Source of the DNA: Primorskyibacter flagellatus
GTDB lineage: Bacteria > Pseudomonadota > Alphaproteobacteria > Rhodobacterales > Rhodobacteraceae
Length of the DNA stretch: 64,000 nucleotides
Reading direction: 5' to 3'
Assembly: GCF_900176485.1 (NCBI RefSeq)
Contig: NZ_FWYD01000001.1
Location: 434,001 to 498,000, forward strand
Part shown: piece by piece, positions 32,301-42,273 of the stretch
Layout of the letters: each line of letters begins with the position of its first letter
How positions within the stretch are numbered: the stretch's first letter is position 1
Notes under the pieces: generated by a model
Database searches by the model: none
What the model saw: the letters and a program-made list of their open reading frames with translations, nothing else
Told to the model about the DNA's origin: nothing
Position numbers and translations under genes: made by a program

Positions 32301-35183
32301 CTACTCTGCCGCCACCTTGCGGGCGCTCAGCATACCCTTGAGGTAATGCCCCGTGTGACTGCGCGGCTCTTCCGCAACCTTCTCGGGGGTTCCCGTGGCC
32401 ACGATCTCGCCGCCGCCATCGCCGCCTTCGGGGCCAATGTCGATGATCCAGTCGGCGGTCTTGATCACGTCGAGATTATGCTCGATCACCACGACCGAGT
32501 TGCCCTGATCGACCAGCTCGTGCAGCACCTCCAACAGCTTGCGCACATCCTCGAAATGCAGGCCGGTGGTCGGCTCGTCCAGAATATACAGCGTGCGCCC
32601 CGTGGAGCGTTTTGACAGCTCCTTGGACAGCTTCACCCGCTGCGCCTCACCGCCCGAAAGCGTCGTCGCTTGCTGGCCGACCTTGATATAACCAAGCCCG
32701 ACACGGGCCAGCGCGTCCATCTTGTCCCGGATCGACGGCACGGCCTTGAAAAAGCTCTGAGCGTCTTCAACCGTCATATCAAGAACGTCGGCTATGCTCT
32801 TGCCTTTGAACTTTATTTCCAGTGTTTCACGGTTGTAACGCGCGCCTTTGCAAGTCTCGCATGTCACATAGACATCGGGCAGGAAATGCATCTCGATCTT
32901 GATGACGCCGTCACCCTGACAGGCCTCGCAGCGGCCACCCTTGACGTTGAAACTGAACCGACCGGGCTTGTAGCCGCGCGCCTTGGCCTCTGGCAGCCCG
33001 GCGAACCAGTCACGGATCGGCGTGAACGCGCCGGTATAAGTCGCAGGGTTGGATCGCGGCGTCCGCCCGATGGGGCGTTGGTCGATGTCGATCACCTTGT
33101 CGAGATGTTCCAACCCCTTGATCGTCTCACACGGTGCAGGCGTCTGCCGTGCCCCGTTCAACCGCATCGAGGCAGTCTTGAACAGCGTCTCGATCGTCAG
33201 CGTGGACTTGCCCCCACCTGACACGCCGGTCACGCAGACAAACTTGCCCAGCGGAAATTCCGCCGTCACGTTCTTGAGGTTGTTGCCGGTGGCCTTGACG
33301 ACCTTCAGCTTCTTCTTGTTGCCTTTGCGACGCTCCTCAGGCACGGCGATTTCGCGCGCGCCTGACAGGTATTGCCCGGTCAGGCTGGCAGGATCGGCGA
33401 TGATCTCTTCGGGCGTGCCACGGCTGACCACCTGCCCGCCATGCACCCCGGCACCGGGACCAATATCAAAGACGTAATCCGCCTCGCGGATGGCTTCTTC
33501 GTCATGTTCGACAACGATCACCGTATTTCCCTGATCGCGCAGGTTCTTCAGTGTGCCGAGCAGCCGGTCATTGTCGCGTTGATGCAGACCGATCGACGGC
33601 TCGTCCAGAACATACAGCACACCCGTCAGGCCAGAACCGATCTGGCTGGCCAAGCGGATCCGTTGCGACTCGCCACCCGACAGCGTGCCCGCGTTACGCG
33701 ACAGGGTCAGATATTCGAGACCCACATTGTTCAGAAACCCAAGCCGTTCGCGGATTTCCTTGAGGATGGCGCGGGCGATCTCGTTCTTCTGAGCGGTCAG
33801 TTGGCCCGGCACGGCTTCGCACCAGTCAAACGCTTCGCGAATGCTCATTTGTACGACCTGCCCGACATGCAGCCGCTCCTCTGGCTTGCCATCGGACGGC
33901 CCGATCTTCACTGCCAGTGCCTCTTCGCGCAGGCGGTATCCGCCGCAAGTGCCGCAGGGCCGGTTGTTCTGATAACGCTCGAATTCTTCGCGGATCCAGT
34001 TGGAATCCGTTTCACGATAGCGCCGCTCCATATTCGGAATGACGCCTTCAAAGCTCCGCTCAACCTGATAGACACGGCCACCCTCGTCGTAACGGAAAGG
34101 GATCTCGTCCTCGCCGGACCCGTACAGAAAAACCTGCTGTACATGCGCGGGCAGATCCTTCCACTTGGCCGATTTGTCAAATTCGTAATGTTTGGCAATG
34201 GCTTCGATGGTCTGGGTGAAATAGGGCGATTTGCCCTTTCGCCACGGTGCCAGCGCCCCGTCGCCGATCTTCAGCGTTGTGTCGGGGACGACCAGATTGG
34301 GGTCGAAGAACAGTTCCACCCCCAGCCCGTCGCATTCCGGGCAAGCCCCGAACGGCGCGTTGAACGAAAACAGGCGCGGCTCAATCTCCGGGATGGTGAA
34401 GCCGCTGACGGGACAGGCGAATTTCTCGGAGAAGGTCATTCGCTCCGGCTCGCCCTCACTGACGGCGGTCTCCAGCACGGCGATGCCATCGGCCAGGTCC
34501 AGCGCGGTACGGAAACTGTCGGCAAGGCGCACCTCCAGACCTTCCTTGACGACCAGACGGTCAACCACCACGTCAATATCGTGGCGGAATTTCTTGTCCA
34601 GTGTGGGCGGCTCATCCAACTCGTAAAAAGTGCCATCGACCTTGACGCGCTGGAAACCCTGCTTGCGCAACTCGATGAATTCCTTGCGGTATTCGCCTTT
34701 ACGGTCGCGCACGATCGGGGCCAGAAGGTAGGCCCGCGTCCCCTCCTCCATCGTCATCACGCGGTCGACCATGTCCTGCACCTGTTGCGCCTCGATGGGC
34801 AGGCCGGTTGCAGGGCTGTAGGGCGTACCGGCGCGGGCAAACAGCAGACGCATATAGTCGTAGATCTCTGTCACCGTGCCAACGGTCGAGCGCGGGTTTT
34901 TCGAGGTCGTCTTCTGTTCGATCGAAATCGCGGGGCTGAGACCGCTGATATGATCCACATCGGGTTTCTGCATCATATCAAGGAATTGCCGGGCATAAGC
35001 CGACAGCGATTCCACATAGCGGCGCTGCCCTTCGGCATAGACCGTGTCAAAGGCCAGCGACGACTTGCCGGACCCCGACAGCCCGGTGATCACCACAAGC
35101 TTGTCGCGCGGAATGTCCACGTCGATATTCTTGAGGTTATGCTCGCGCGCGCCGCGCACCTCTATATGCTTCAACTCAGCCAT
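32301..35183 (-). CDS. uvrA: Excinuclease ABC subunit A
   Basis: Damage-sensing ATPase of nucleotide excision repair. The product has 960 residues, full length. Walker A motifs are GLSGSGKSS at 34-42 and GVSGGGKST near 645. The two ABC signatures ([12 protein letters not shown] and [12 protein letters not shown]) and Walker B DEP motifs are present. The C-terminal zinc finger (CEACQGDG...CETCKGA) is complete. The first zinc module has C257-P-V-S260 where many bacteria have CxxC, paired with C281 and C284, so one metal ligand is missing or replaced. An alphaproteobacterial SOS box lies about 65 bases upstream, which fits LexA control. Confidence 0.97.
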   Translation of the reverse strand: MAELKHIEVRGAREHNLKNIDVDIPRDKLVVITGLSGSGKSSLAFDTVYAEGQRRYVESLSAYARQFLDMMQKPDVDHISGLSPAISIEQKTTSKNPRSTVGTVTEIYDYMRLLFARAGTPYSPATGLPIEAQQVQDMVDRVMTMEEGTRAYLLAPIVRDRKGEYRKEFIELRKQGFQRVKVDGTFYELDEPPTLDKKFRHDIDVVVDRLVVKEGLEVRLADSFRTALDLADGIAVLETAVSEGEPERMTFSEKFACPVSGFTIPEIEPRLFSFNAPFGACPECDGLGVELFFDPNLVVPDTTLKIGDGALAPWRKGKSPYFTQTIEAIAKHYEFDKSAKWKDLPAHVQQVFLYGSGEDEIPFRYDEGGRVYQVERSFEGVIPNMERRYRETDSNWIREEFERYQNNRPCGTCGGYRLREEALAVKIGPSDGKPEERLHVGQVVQMSIREAFDWCEAVPGQLTAQKNEIARAILKEIRERLGFLNNVGLEYLTLSRNAGTLSGGESQRIRLASQIGSGLTGVLYVLDEPSIGLHQRDNDRLLGTLKNLRDQGNTVIVVEHDEEAIREADYVFDIGPGAGVHGGQVVSRGTPEEIIADPASLTGQYLSGAREIAVPEERRKGNKKKLKVVKATGNNLKNVTAEFPLGKFVCVTGVSGGGKSTLTIETLFKTASMRLNGARQTPAPCETIKGLEHLDKVIDIDQRPIGRTPRSNPATYTGAFTPIRDWFAGLPEAKARGYKPGRFSFNVKGGRCEACQGDGVIKIEMHFLPDVYVTCETCKGARYNRETLEIKFKGKSIADVLDMTVEDAQSFFKAVPSIRDKMDALARVGLGYIKVGQQATTLSGGEAQRVKLSKELSKRSTGRTLYILDEPTTGLHFEDVRKLLEVLHELVDQGNSVVVIEHNLDVIKTADWIIDIGPEGGDGGGEIVATGTPEKVAEEPRSHTGHYLKGMLSARKVAAE

Positions 35184-35248
35184 GACTGCCCCTGCGATTG
35201 ACGGTTAACACATAGTGGACAGTCAGCGTTTCGCCAACCCATAACGAA

Positions 35249-35263
35249 GAACGAAATGGGAAC
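35249..35263 (-). promoter_or_regulatory. LexA (SOS) box of uvrA
   Basis: GAACGAAATGGGAAC on the plus strand, that is GTTC-N7-GTTC on the uvrA strand, the direct-repeat LexA site known for alphaproteobacteria. It is centred about 73 bases upstream of the uvrA start. Confidence 0.85.
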
Positions 35264-35366
35264 GCGCCCAGATGCGCGCTCGGGTCGCATGTTGAGTGCC
35301 GTATCAAAAGGAACATTCGCCCGGATGCAATTGCGACGCGTAGTGACGAAACTCGGGCCGCGCGCC

Positions 35367-36509
35367 TTACGGACGGGGAAGCACGCGATAGGTCAATTCT
35401 GACGTATCAAAGACGTCCCCGGCCTCGCCAGCGACAGGATCGCCGAGCGCGGGAGCGTCGGCGCCTTGCAGCTCTGCCTGAGTTTGCGACGTCAGCCAGC
35501 CATGTTGGGGCGATTTCACACATACCGGGTCTGTCGCCGTGGCGTCACCCAGAAGCGCGAAAGCCTGACAGCGACAGCCGCCGAAATCCTTCAGCTTGCG
35601 GTCACAGGACTTGCAGGGTTCAGCCATCCAGTCGGTTCCGCGGTAGGCGTTAAAAGCCGCGCCGCGGTACCAGATCTCGGTCAGGGATTTATCCGTCACC
35701 CGGTCGAATTTCAGATGCGGGATGCTTTGCGCGGCGTGGCAAGGCAACACCTGCCCATCCGGGGCCACGTTCAACCCCGAAGACCCCCAGCCGCCCATGC
35801 AGCGCTTTGGGTAATCCTCGTGGTAATCCGCCGGGACGTAGTCGATGACGAGCGTGCCTTTCAGCGCCGCGCGCGCCTCTGCCACGATCCGGGTGGCTTC
35901 TTTCGCTTGCGCATGCGTGGGCATCAGGGCACCGCGGTTCTTCAATGCCCAGCCGTGAAACTGCACGGTCGCAACCTCGATCCGGCGGGCACCCATTTCA
36001 ACGGCCATTTCCAGCGCGCGCGGCAATTGGTGCAGGTTGTGGCGATGAAGCACGGCATTCAATGTCAGCGGAAAGCCAATCGCGCCGATCCATTCGGCAA
36101 CCTGCATCTTGCGCGCGAAGCCGCCTTTGTACCCGCCAACCGCATCCGCCATTTCGGCTGTGGTGCCTTGCAGCGAAAGCTGGATGTGGTCCAGCCCGGC
36201 CTTGTCAAGCTCTTGCAAGCGCCGCTCGGTCAACCCGATGCCGGACGTGATGAGGTTGGTGTAAAGACCAGCGTCGCGGGCGGCCAGAACCAACTGCGTC
36301 AGATCCCGGCGCGAGGCGGGCTCCCCGCCAGAGAGATGCAATTGCAAGACGCCCAAATCAGCGGCCTCACGAAAGACACGCGCCCAGGTTTCGGTGTCCA
36401 GCTCAGTCTCTTGCCGGGCCAGTTCCAGCGGGTTCGAACAATAGGGGCAGGACAGCGGGCAGCGATGCGTCAGCTCTGCCAACATGGCGATGGGGGGCGG
36501 TATTTTCAC
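35367..36509 (-). CDS. pqqE: PqqA peptide cyclase (radical SAM)
   Basis: Forms the Glu-Tyr carbon-carbon bond in the PqqA peptide, the first step of PQQ synthesis. The product has 380 residues. The radical-SAM cluster is C17-x3-C21-x2-C24. The SPASM-type auxiliary cluster cysteines lie in the C-terminal third (CMGGWG, PCHAA, CKSCDRKLKDFGGCRC). The GGEP SAM motif is near residue 61. It needs PqqD as peptide chaperone, encoded just upstream with a 4-base overlap. Confidence 0.95.
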   Translation of the reverse strand: MKIPPPIAMLAELTHRCPLSCPYCSNPLELARQETELDTETWARVFREAADLGVLQLHLSGGEPASRRDLTQLVLAARDAGLYTNLITSGIGLTERRLQELDKAGLDHIQLSLQGTTAEMADAVGGYKGGFARKMQVAEWIGAIGFPLTLNAVLHRHNLHQLPRALEMAVEMGARRIEVATVQFHGWALKNRGALMPTHAQAKEATRIVAEARAALKGTLVIDYVPADYHEDYPKRCMGGWGSSGLNVAPDGQVLPCHAAQSIPHLKFDRVTDKSLTEIWYRGAAFNAYRGTDWMAEPCKSCDRKLKDFGGCRCQAFALLGDATATDPVCVKSPQHGWLTSQTQAELQGADAPALGDPVAGEAGDVFDTSELTYRVLPRP

Positions 36510-36781
36510 GGTGCAACCTCCAGAAATCGCCGATCGCGCAGCGCGCCCAGAAAGCCCGCACTGTCCCCGGTGATCTGTTCGACGGGGGCGTCATATCGCG
36601 CCGCCAGCGCTTGTGCGATTTCGCCAAAGCTGCGGGTGCCGTCAACTTCGCCAAGGATGGCGTGGCCCACCGCATCAAGCGTTATCGCCCGTTCCGGGGC
36701 CAGCAGAACCCAGGTGTCACGGACCTTGTCAAAATGAAGCCGCACACCGCGCGGCAGAAAAGGAACGTCGTCGGGCGTCAT
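36506..36781 (-). CDS. pqqD: PqqA-binding chaperone
   Basis: A 91-residue RiPP-recognition protein that holds PqqA for PqqE. The sequence has the PqqD pattern LPRGVRLHFDKVRDTWVLLAPERAITLD near the N-terminus, then a winged-helix fold. The start at 36781 shares one base with the pqqC stop (TGATG). A longer frame to 36865 would overlap pqqC and has no family match. Confidence 0.93.
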   Translation of the reverse strand: MTPDDVPFLPRGVRLHFDKVRDTWVLLAPERAITLDAVGHAILGEVDGTRSFGEIAQALAARYDAPVEQITGDSAGFLGALRDRRFLEVAP

Positions 36782-37539
36782 CAGGACGCCTGCCGGATCA
36801 GGGTACCGGTTCCGGGCTGCCATGCGCCGGGCGGGATGCGCGCCGGCTCCACATAAGCGCCCCAAAGCGCGTCAAGTTGCGACCAGAGGACATCCGTCTT
36901 GAAGATCAGCGCCTTTGCCGCCGCGTCCTGCTTTTCCGACGTATCGGCATGATCCAGCACCCAAGCCAGACCAAAGGCCACATCCTTGGGCGCTTCTTTC
37001 AGACGGTTGCGGAAATAGGACAGTGATGAATCGTCGGCGAAAGCGTAGTTCTTCAGCAGCCCCTCGATGCGATTGGCGTGGATCTTCGGAGCAAAGAGTT
37101 CTGTCAGGGACGCGGCCACCGCTTCCAGCAACGTCTTTTCACGGACAAAGCGCACATAGGCATCGACGGCAAATCTTGTCGCCGGAAGCACCCCGTCGCA
37201 GGAGGCAACATAGTCCGGATCAAGCCCCACCGCCTCTGCCAGACGCAGCCAGCGCCGAATGCCACCTTCGTTTGCATCCGTGCCGTCGTGATCCTCCATC
37301 CGCGAACGCCAAATGCGCCGCAGGTTTGAATCCTCCACACGGCTCATGAAAGCGGCGTCCTTCATCGGGATAGAATGCTGATAATAATACCGGTTGATAA
37401 CCCAGGCCTGCACCTGTTCAGGCGTGCACCCACCGCCGTGCAACCGGTCGTGAAACGGGTGCAGATCGTGATAACGCTCAGCCCCGATCTGGCGCAGCCG
37501 GGCTTCGAAAGCTTCGCGTGACTGCGGTACGCGGGTCAT
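36781..37539 (-). CDS. pqqC: Pyrroloquinoline-quinone synthase
   Basis: Catalyses the final eight-electron oxidation and ring closure to PQQ without a metal. The product has 252 residues, standard length. The helical-bundle signature is ERYHDLHPFHDRLHGG near 20-36, WVINRYYYQHSIPMKDA near 45-61 and the RIWRSRMEDHDG region near 74-85. The start at 37539 overlaps the pqqB stop by four bases. An in-frame ATG twelve codons earlier lies inside pqqB. Confidence 0.95.
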   Translation of the reverse strand: MTRVPQSREAFEARLRQIGAERYHDLHPFHDRLHGGGCTPEQVQAWVINRYYYQHSIPMKDAAFMSRVEDSNLRRIWRSRMEDHDGTDANEGGIRRWLRLAEAVGLDPDYVASCDGVLPATRFAVDAYVRFVREKTLLEAVAASLTELFAPKIHANRIEGLLKNYAFADDSSLSYFRNRLKEAPKDVAFGLAWVLDHADTSEKQDAAAKALIFKTDVLWSQLDALWGAYVEPARIPPGAWQPGTGTLIRQAS

Positions 37540-38432
37540 GCCGTAATCTCCATTCCATCCTGCCCTATTGTCCATCCGGCGGCCTGCGCTTCGGCGCGCT
37601 CGGCCCCGTTGGGGCGTAGAACAGGGTTGGTGTTGTTCATATGAACAAAAACCTTCTGGCCAATATTGAGGTCGCGAAACGCCGCGATAGAACCGTCCTT
37701 GCCCGACATCGACATGTGGCCCATACGCTGGCCGGTTTTCTGTCCCAGCCCGGCGCGGATCATCTCGTCATCCTGCCAGAGTGTTCCGTCGAAAAACACC
37801 AGATCCGCACCATCCAGCCGCGTTCGCAATGTGTCGTTCAGCGTCGCACAGCCGGGAATGTAGTAGACCCGTGTCTTACCCAAGGTCAGCGCCACACCAA
37901 CGGTATTCTCACCGATCTGGCCGGTTTCGACGGTCTCCCCCTCAAGGTAAAGCGGGACCTTGCCCGGCACTGGGAAAAGTTCCGCCGCAAGATCCGGTGC
38001 CAGTTCGAATGGCTGTTCCAGCGCGATGGATTCCCGCGCGACGACGTCCCGGCGCAGGGCATCAAAAATTGTGTTGTTGTCCAGCACATCGTGGATCGCC
38101 CGTGTCGCGAATAACGTGAAGGGCTGCATTTCGCGCAAGGTCAGCAGCCCGGCCACGTGGTCAATGTCTCCATTGGTCACAAGAACAGAACTCAAAGGAA
38201 GCGTTCGCGACCCTGTGGGATGTAGAGGGACCGCATCGGCCAGTTGCTGTCGGATGTCAGGCGAGGCATTGAGGATCGCCCAATCCCGGCCATTCCCGGA
38301 CACCGCCAGCGAGGATTGCGTCTGCTGCGGTATCTGCCCGATGCGCGCAAGATTACAGTTCTGGCAACCACAATTCCACTGCGGCAGGCCACCGCCCGCC
38401 GCAGCGCCCAGAATATATGCGCGAAACGTCAT
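37536..38432 (-). CDS. pqqB: PQQ biosynthesis metallo-beta-lactamase-fold protein
   Basis: A 298-residue protein of the metallo-beta-lactamase fold, thought to hydroxylate the tyrosine-derived intermediate. The N-terminus is AYILGAAAGGGLPQWNCGCQNC, typical of PqqB. The metal-site motif is TNGDIDHVAGLL near 87-98, and a later HMSMSGKDG is present. The start at 38432 follows only a weak GGA. The frame stays open far upstream to 39194, but that part has no family resemblance. Confidence 0.93.
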   Translation of the reverse strand: MTFRAYILGAAAGGGLPQWNCGCQNCNLARIGQIPQQTQSSLAVSGNGRDWAILNASPDIRQQLADAVPLHPTGSRTLPLSSVLVTNGDIDHVAGLLTLREMQPFTLFATRAIHDVLDNNTIFDALRRDVVARESIALEQPFELAPDLAAELFPVPGKVPLYLEGETVETGQIGENTVGVALTLGKTRVYYIPGCATLNDTLRTRLDGADLVFFDGTLWQDDEMIRAGLGQKTGQRMGHMSMSGKDGSIAAFRDLNIGQKVFVHMNNTNPVLRPNGAERAEAQAAGWTIGQDGMEITA

Positions 38433-38454
38433 TCCATTAATCCGCGCAGGTCGT

Positions 38455-38553
38455 TCAGAACAGCACTTCGCGCTCTTCGTCGCTTTCAGGTCCGTACATG
38501 TTGATTTCCATCCCGCATTCGATTTCGCGGATCTTCGGTTTCGTCCATGCCAT
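38455..38553 (-). CDS. pqqA: PQQ precursor peptide
   Basis: The 32-residue precursor from which PQQ is cut; too short for usual gene finders. It starts MAWTKPKIREIECGMEINMY and has the required E16-x3-Y20 pair, whose side chains are cross-linked by PqqE, then an acidic tail ending in LF. AAGGAG lies nine bases upstream of the ATG. It is 22 bases before pqqB, so the operon is pqqABCDE in canonical order. Confidence 0.95.
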   Translation of the reverse strand: MAWTKPKIREIECGMEINMYGPESDEEREVLF

Positions 38554-38621
38554 GTCGATATCTCCTTATTCTGCGTATGCTTACGCCGTGTCAGATTGCA
38601 CGATGACCGGGCATGAAAGCG

Positions 38622-38640
38622 ATTCTTATAAAATAAGAAT
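38622..38640. promoter_or_regulatory. AT-rich palindrome upstream of pqqA
   Basis: ATTCTTATAAAATAAGAAT: 8-bp arms with a 3-base centre, about 70 bases before the pqqA start. Position and AT-richness fit an operator at the pqq promoter; the factor is unknown. Confidence 0.45.
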
Positions 38641-39087
38641 TGCACAGACCTTGGTCGTAGATTGAAGCCGTCAAATATCTGACCGATGATTCGCGGTTCG
38701 AAATAAATCCGCGAATGGCCGTTGAACGGGTTTGTAAACCTCAGATCATCAATTTCAGGTGACACGGCCGTGAGTGTCGAAGGATGCTTATGGCCATGCG
38801 CTAAGGGTGCCTCTGGCAGCTGTCGTATCTCTTCCAATAGATCGCCCGATCTATCAGTGCGCGCTTGTTGCCTTTGACCGCAGTGCTTCAAATGCAGGAA
38901 CGCCTTCAGGTTCAAACGGATGAAGAGTGGCGGCGTCTTCGTTAATCTTGCTACCAAAGCCGACAGACTGGGACGACGTCCGGAAGACGCACAAAATGCA
39001 AGTATATCAAGTCCAACAAAGACACGCCGCCGGCGGCCCCTTTCTGGATCATAAGATTTGAAATCCCTGCGAACAACGCCGCGTAGA
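38641..39087. other. Intergenic region between pqqA and ugpC, no assigned gene
   Basis: About 450 bases of lower GC than the flanks. On the minus strand one frame is open through the whole stretch, but its translation (for example a stretch around DLRFTNPFNGHSRIYFEP) is not one I recognise, it has no ribosome-binding site, and it runs on into pqqB in the wrong frame for pqqA. It may be a decayed gene or just a chance opening. Confidence 0.35.
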
Positions 39088-40098
39088 CTAGACCTTTCCG
39101 GTGCGGCGGCCACCAGCATCGAACAGCATCGCGTCGCCATCGTTCCAATCAATGCCGATGGTTTCGCCCTCGGCCGGGATGCGCTGCGTCGCATCCTGCC
39201 GCGCGGTGATCTGATTGCCGTCCGGCAGACGGCAGTGGATCAATGTCTCGGCACCCAGCGCCTCGGTATAGGCGACGGTTGTCTGAAGCCGCCCATCCGC
39301 GCCCAGTACCAGATGCTCGGGTCGAATGCCGATGGTGTTGCCGGTGGCGAGCCCCGGTATCAGCCCGGCATTCAGGAAATTCGTCGGCGGCGAGCCGATG
39401 AACCCGCCGACAAAGGCTGTCTGCGGGTCGGCGTAAACCTCAAGCGGTTTGCCAATCTGGTCCGCGACCCCGCCATTCATCACCACCATACGATCCGCGA
39501 GCGTCATCGCTTCGACCTGATCGTGGGTGACGTAAAGCGCCGTGACACCCAGTTTGCGCTGCAACGCCTTGATCTCCAGCCGCATCTGCACACGAAGCTT
39601 GGCGTCAAGGTTGCTGAGCGGCTCGTCGAACAGGAACACGGCGGGTTTGCGCACGATGGCGCGGCCCATGGCCACGCGCTGACGCTGCCCGCCCGACAAT
39701 TCGCGCGGTTTACGGTGCAGATAGGGTTCAAGCTGCAAAAGCTCTGCGGCACTTGCCACACGCTCTTCAATCTCGGACCGGGGGGTTTTGGCGATCTTGA
39801 GCCCGTAGGCCATATTGTCGAAGACCGACATATGCGGGTAAAGCGCGTAGTTCTGGAACACCATTGCGATGTCGCGATCCATCGGCTCGACATCGTTGAC
39901 CAGTTTACCGCCGATCCTCACCTCACCGGATGTGACGGTTTCCAGCCCCGCAACCATGCGCAGCAAGGTGGACTTGCCGCAGCCGGACGGCCCGACGATC
40001 ACGATAAACTCGCCATCGGCAATATCAAGATCAATGCCATGGATGACATCGGTTTTCCCGAAGGATTTCCTGACGTTTTGAAGTGTGACAGTCGCCAT
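39088..40098 (-). CDS. ugpC: Ugp-type ABC transporter ATP-binding protein
   Basis: ATPase of a CUT1-family importer, 336 residues. Walker [10 protein letters not shown] lies near residue 37, signature LSGGQRQRV and Walker [17 protein letters not shown] follow, and there is a C-terminal regulatory TOBE region starting with [10 protein letters not shown]. The start at 40098 shares one base with the ugpE stop (TAATG). CUT1 ATPases are shared between sugar and glycerol-3-phosphate systems; the name rests on the permeases beside it. Confidence 0.9.
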   Translation of the reverse strand: MATVTLQNVRKSFGKTDVIHGIDLDIADGEFIVIVGPSGCGKSTLLRMVAGLETVTSGEVRIGGKLVNDVEPMDRDIAMVFQNYALYPHMSVFDNMAYGLKIAKTPRSEIEERVASAAELLQLEPYLHRKPRELSGGQRQRVAMGRAIVRKPAVFLFDEPLSNLDAKLRVQMRLEIKALQRKLGVTALYVTHDQVEAMTLADRMVVMNGGVADQIGKPLEVYADPQTAFVGGFIGSPPTNFLNAGLIPGLATGNTIGIRPEHLVLGADGRLQTTVAYTEALGAETLIHCRLPDGNQITARQDATQRIPAEGETIGIDWNDGDAMLFDAGGRRTGKV

Positions 40099-40952
40099 TA
40101 TTTCTCGCTCTCCACCAGTCCGCGCACGAACAACCGCTGCATTCCCACCACCACCAGAACCGGCGGCACCATCGCCAGAATCGACGTCGCCATGATCACC
40201 GGCCAATCGGCGGTATCGTCGCCGCTGGGGAACATCTGTTTGATGCCCATGACGATCGTGTTCATGTCAGGGTCGGTGGTTATCAGCAACGGCCACAGGT
40301 ACTGGTTCCAGCCGTATATGAACAGAATGACAAAAAGCGCCGCGATGTTTGTCCGGCTCATCGGAAGCAGGATATCGAAGAAGAAGCGCATCGGCTTTGC
40401 GCCATCGACCCGCGCCGCCTCGGCCAATTCATCCGGCACGGTCATAAAGAACTGGCGGAACAGGAAGGTCGCGGTGGCCGAGGCAATCAGCGGCAGGATC
40501 AGCCCCTGATAGCTGTTGAGCATCCCGAAATTCGCGATGACCTCATATGTCGGCACGATCCGCACCTCAACGGGCAGCATCAGGGTCAGGAAAATCAACC
40601 AGAAGAACAGCTTTCGCAGCGGGAACCGGAAATAAACGATGGCAAAGGCCGAGAGCAGCGAAATCGCGATTTTGCCCACCGCAATTCCAAGCGCCATCAC
40701 CATGGAATTCAACAGCATTGTCGCGACCGGGGCATTTACCCCGGACGTCAGGGCGCGTCCGTAATTCTCGAAGAACTGATCGCCGGGCAACAGTGGCATT
40801 GGCGGGCGGACAATATCGGCCTGCGTCACCGTCGAGGCCACGAAGGCCAGCCAGATCGGGAAGAAGATGAACAGGACGCCGATGATCAGCCCCAGATGGG
40901 TCAGCCACAGCCCCGCGCCACGCTTTTCCACCATGCCGTTCCGCTCTGCCAT
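40098..40952 (-). CDS. ugpE: Ugp-type ABC permease, second subunit
   Basis: Inner-membrane permease of 284 residues with about six hydrophobic segments. The cytoplasmic EAA loop reads [23 protein letters not shown] near 176-198. The N-terminal region with [12 protein letters not shown] and [16 protein letters not shown] matches UgpE (MalG-type) proteins specific to glycerol-3-phosphate systems. It shares one base with the ugpA stop. Substrate glycerol-3-phosphate or glycerophosphodiesters is inferred from this family match. Confidence 0.9.
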   Translation of the reverse strand: MAERNGMVEKRGAGLWLTHLGLIIGVLFIFFPIWLAFVASTVTQADIVRPPMPLLPGDQFFENYGRALTSGVNAPVATMLLNSMVMALGIAVGKIAISLLSAFAIVYFRFPLRKLFFWLIFLTLMLPVEVRIVPTYEVIANFGMLNSYQGLILPLIASATATFLFRQFFMTVPDELAEAARVDGAKPMRFFFDILLPMSRTNIAALFVILFIYGWNQYLWPLLITTDPDMNTIVMGIKQMFPSGDDTADWPVIMATSILAMVPPVLVVVGMQRLFVRGLVESEK

Positions 40953-41833
40953 CAGTAATGCACCCTGCGTTCGATGAATTTGAACTGCACCACCGTCAGG
41001 ATTGAAACGAGGAACAGCAGCACCACCGATTGCGCCGCGGATGACCCCAGATCCTGCCCGACAAACCCGTCCGAAAACACCTTGTAAACAAGGATCGTCG
41101 TGGCCTGTTGCGGCCCGCCGCTGGTGATTGTGTGAATGACGCCGAAAGTCTCGAAAAAGGCGTAGATGATGTTCACGACAAGCAGAAAAAACGTCGTGGG
41201 CGACAAGAGCGGAAAGACGATGGTGCGAAACCGTGTCCAGAAATGGGCGCCATCAATAGCCGCAGCCTCGATCACCGATTTGGGAATGGCTTGCAGCCCG
41301 GCAAGGAAGAACAGGAAGTTATAGCTGATCCGCCCCCAGGCGGAGGCCACGACGACAAGGCCCATCGCTTCGCCCTCGTTCAGAACGTGGTTCCAGTCAT
41401 AACCCAGAAGGCCCAGATACCATGACACGACGCCCACGCGCGTGTTGAACATGAACAGCCACAGAACCCCCGCTACAGCAGGCGCAACAGCATAGGGCCA
41501 GATCAACAGCGTCCGATACGCGCCCGCCCCCTTGATCAGCCGATCCGCAAGCAGCGCGAGATAAAGCGCCACGCCCATGGAAACCACTGTAACAAGAATA
41601 GAAAACACTGCGGTTGTCACGAAAGACGCACGGTAATACGGGTCGGAAAACAGGTATTCGAAATTCCCAAGCCCGACCCATTGCATCGACAGGCCGAACG
41701 GGTCGGGAATGAACAGCGACTGCCAGACCGCTTGCCCCGCCGGATAGAAGAAGAACACAGCCGTGATGACTATCTGCGGCAGGACCAGCAGGATCGGCAA
41801 CCAGATGCCTTTGAAGGTGACGCGCTTTTCCAT
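40952..41833 (-). CDS. ugpA: Ugp-type ABC permease, first subunit
   Basis: MalF-type permease of 293 residues with six hydrophobic segments. The EAA loop is [25 protein letters not shown] near 189-213. The early [20 protein letters not shown] and [12 protein letters not shown] are typical of UgpA. It is followed without gap by ugpE; about 30 bases upstream lies the end of a small lipoprotein gene that separates it from ugpB. Confidence 0.9.
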   Translation of the reverse strand: MEKRVTFKGIWLPILLVLPQIVITAVFFFYPAGQAVWQSLFIPDPFGLSMQWVGLGNFEYLFSDPYYRASFVTTAVFSILVTVVSMGVALYLALLADRLIKGAGAYRTLLIWPYAVAPAVAGVLWLFMFNTRVGVVSWYLGLLGYDWNHVLNEGEAMGLVVVASAWGRISYNFLFFLAGLQAIPKSVIEAAAIDGAHFWTRFRTIVFPLLSPTTFFLLVVNIIYAFFETFGVIHTITSGGPQQATTILVYKVFSDGFVGQDLGSSAAQSVVLLFLVSILTVVQFKFIERRVHY

Positions 41834-41863
41834 GATGTGTCAGGATTGCTCCGGTAAGACAGG

Positions 41864-42202
41864 TTATCGCATGGGCACCGAAAGAAGCGTCCACTGGCGA
41901 ACCTGTGCAACCACCCTCGCCCCTTCGTTCATTCGGTCGGCAATGGCGCTGCGTTGCTGGGTCGGGCAACCGATAAGCAGGGCGGCATCGTCCAGAAATT
42001 CGCGTGTTGCGTCGCTTTCTCCGATGACCTGACAGACAGAGCCCGGATCTGGATAGGGGCGCACGGCGTATAGACCGGCGTCACTGGCACTGGTGACTTG
42101 CCCGGTTGCGGGGTCGGCATCGTTGGCTGATGGCTCTGACATGACGCATCCCGTTAGTCCGAGACAGGCGAGGAAAATCAGCGGTTTGTATGTGGTGTGC
42201 AT
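41864..42202 (-). CDS. Small putative lipoprotein inside the ugp operon
   Basis: The product has 112 residues. It has an N-terminal signal with lipobox LTGC (C19), then a low-complexity linker and a domain with CQVIG...LIGCPTQQRSAI. GGAGG lies before the ATG at 42202. It reads in the same direction between the binding protein and permease genes, so it is probably co-transcribed. Two further cysteines near residues 60 and 80 could form a disulfide. I do not recognise the family; outer-membrane or inner-membrane anchoring in the periplasm is expected. Confidence 0.75.
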   Translation of the reverse strand: MHTTYKPLIFLACLGLTGCVMSEPSANDADPATGQVTSASDAGLYAVRPYPDPGSVCQVIGESDATREFLDDAALLIGCPTQQRSAIADRMNEGARVVAQVRQWTLLSVPMR

Positions 42203-42273
42203 CCGAACCTCCGGCTTTTGAACGTGTGTGGGGCGGCACCGGGCCGTATGCTCCGGCACCGCCCTGTGGTCAT

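Noticed and set aside
33372-35201. 609-codon open frame antisense to uvrA
   Set aside because: uvrA is certain from its motifs, and codon third-position bias explains the long antisense opening.
38433-39194. N-terminal extension of pqqB to 552 codons
   Set aside because: It would include pqqA in another frame and residues foreign to PqqB; the family N-terminus begins at 38432.
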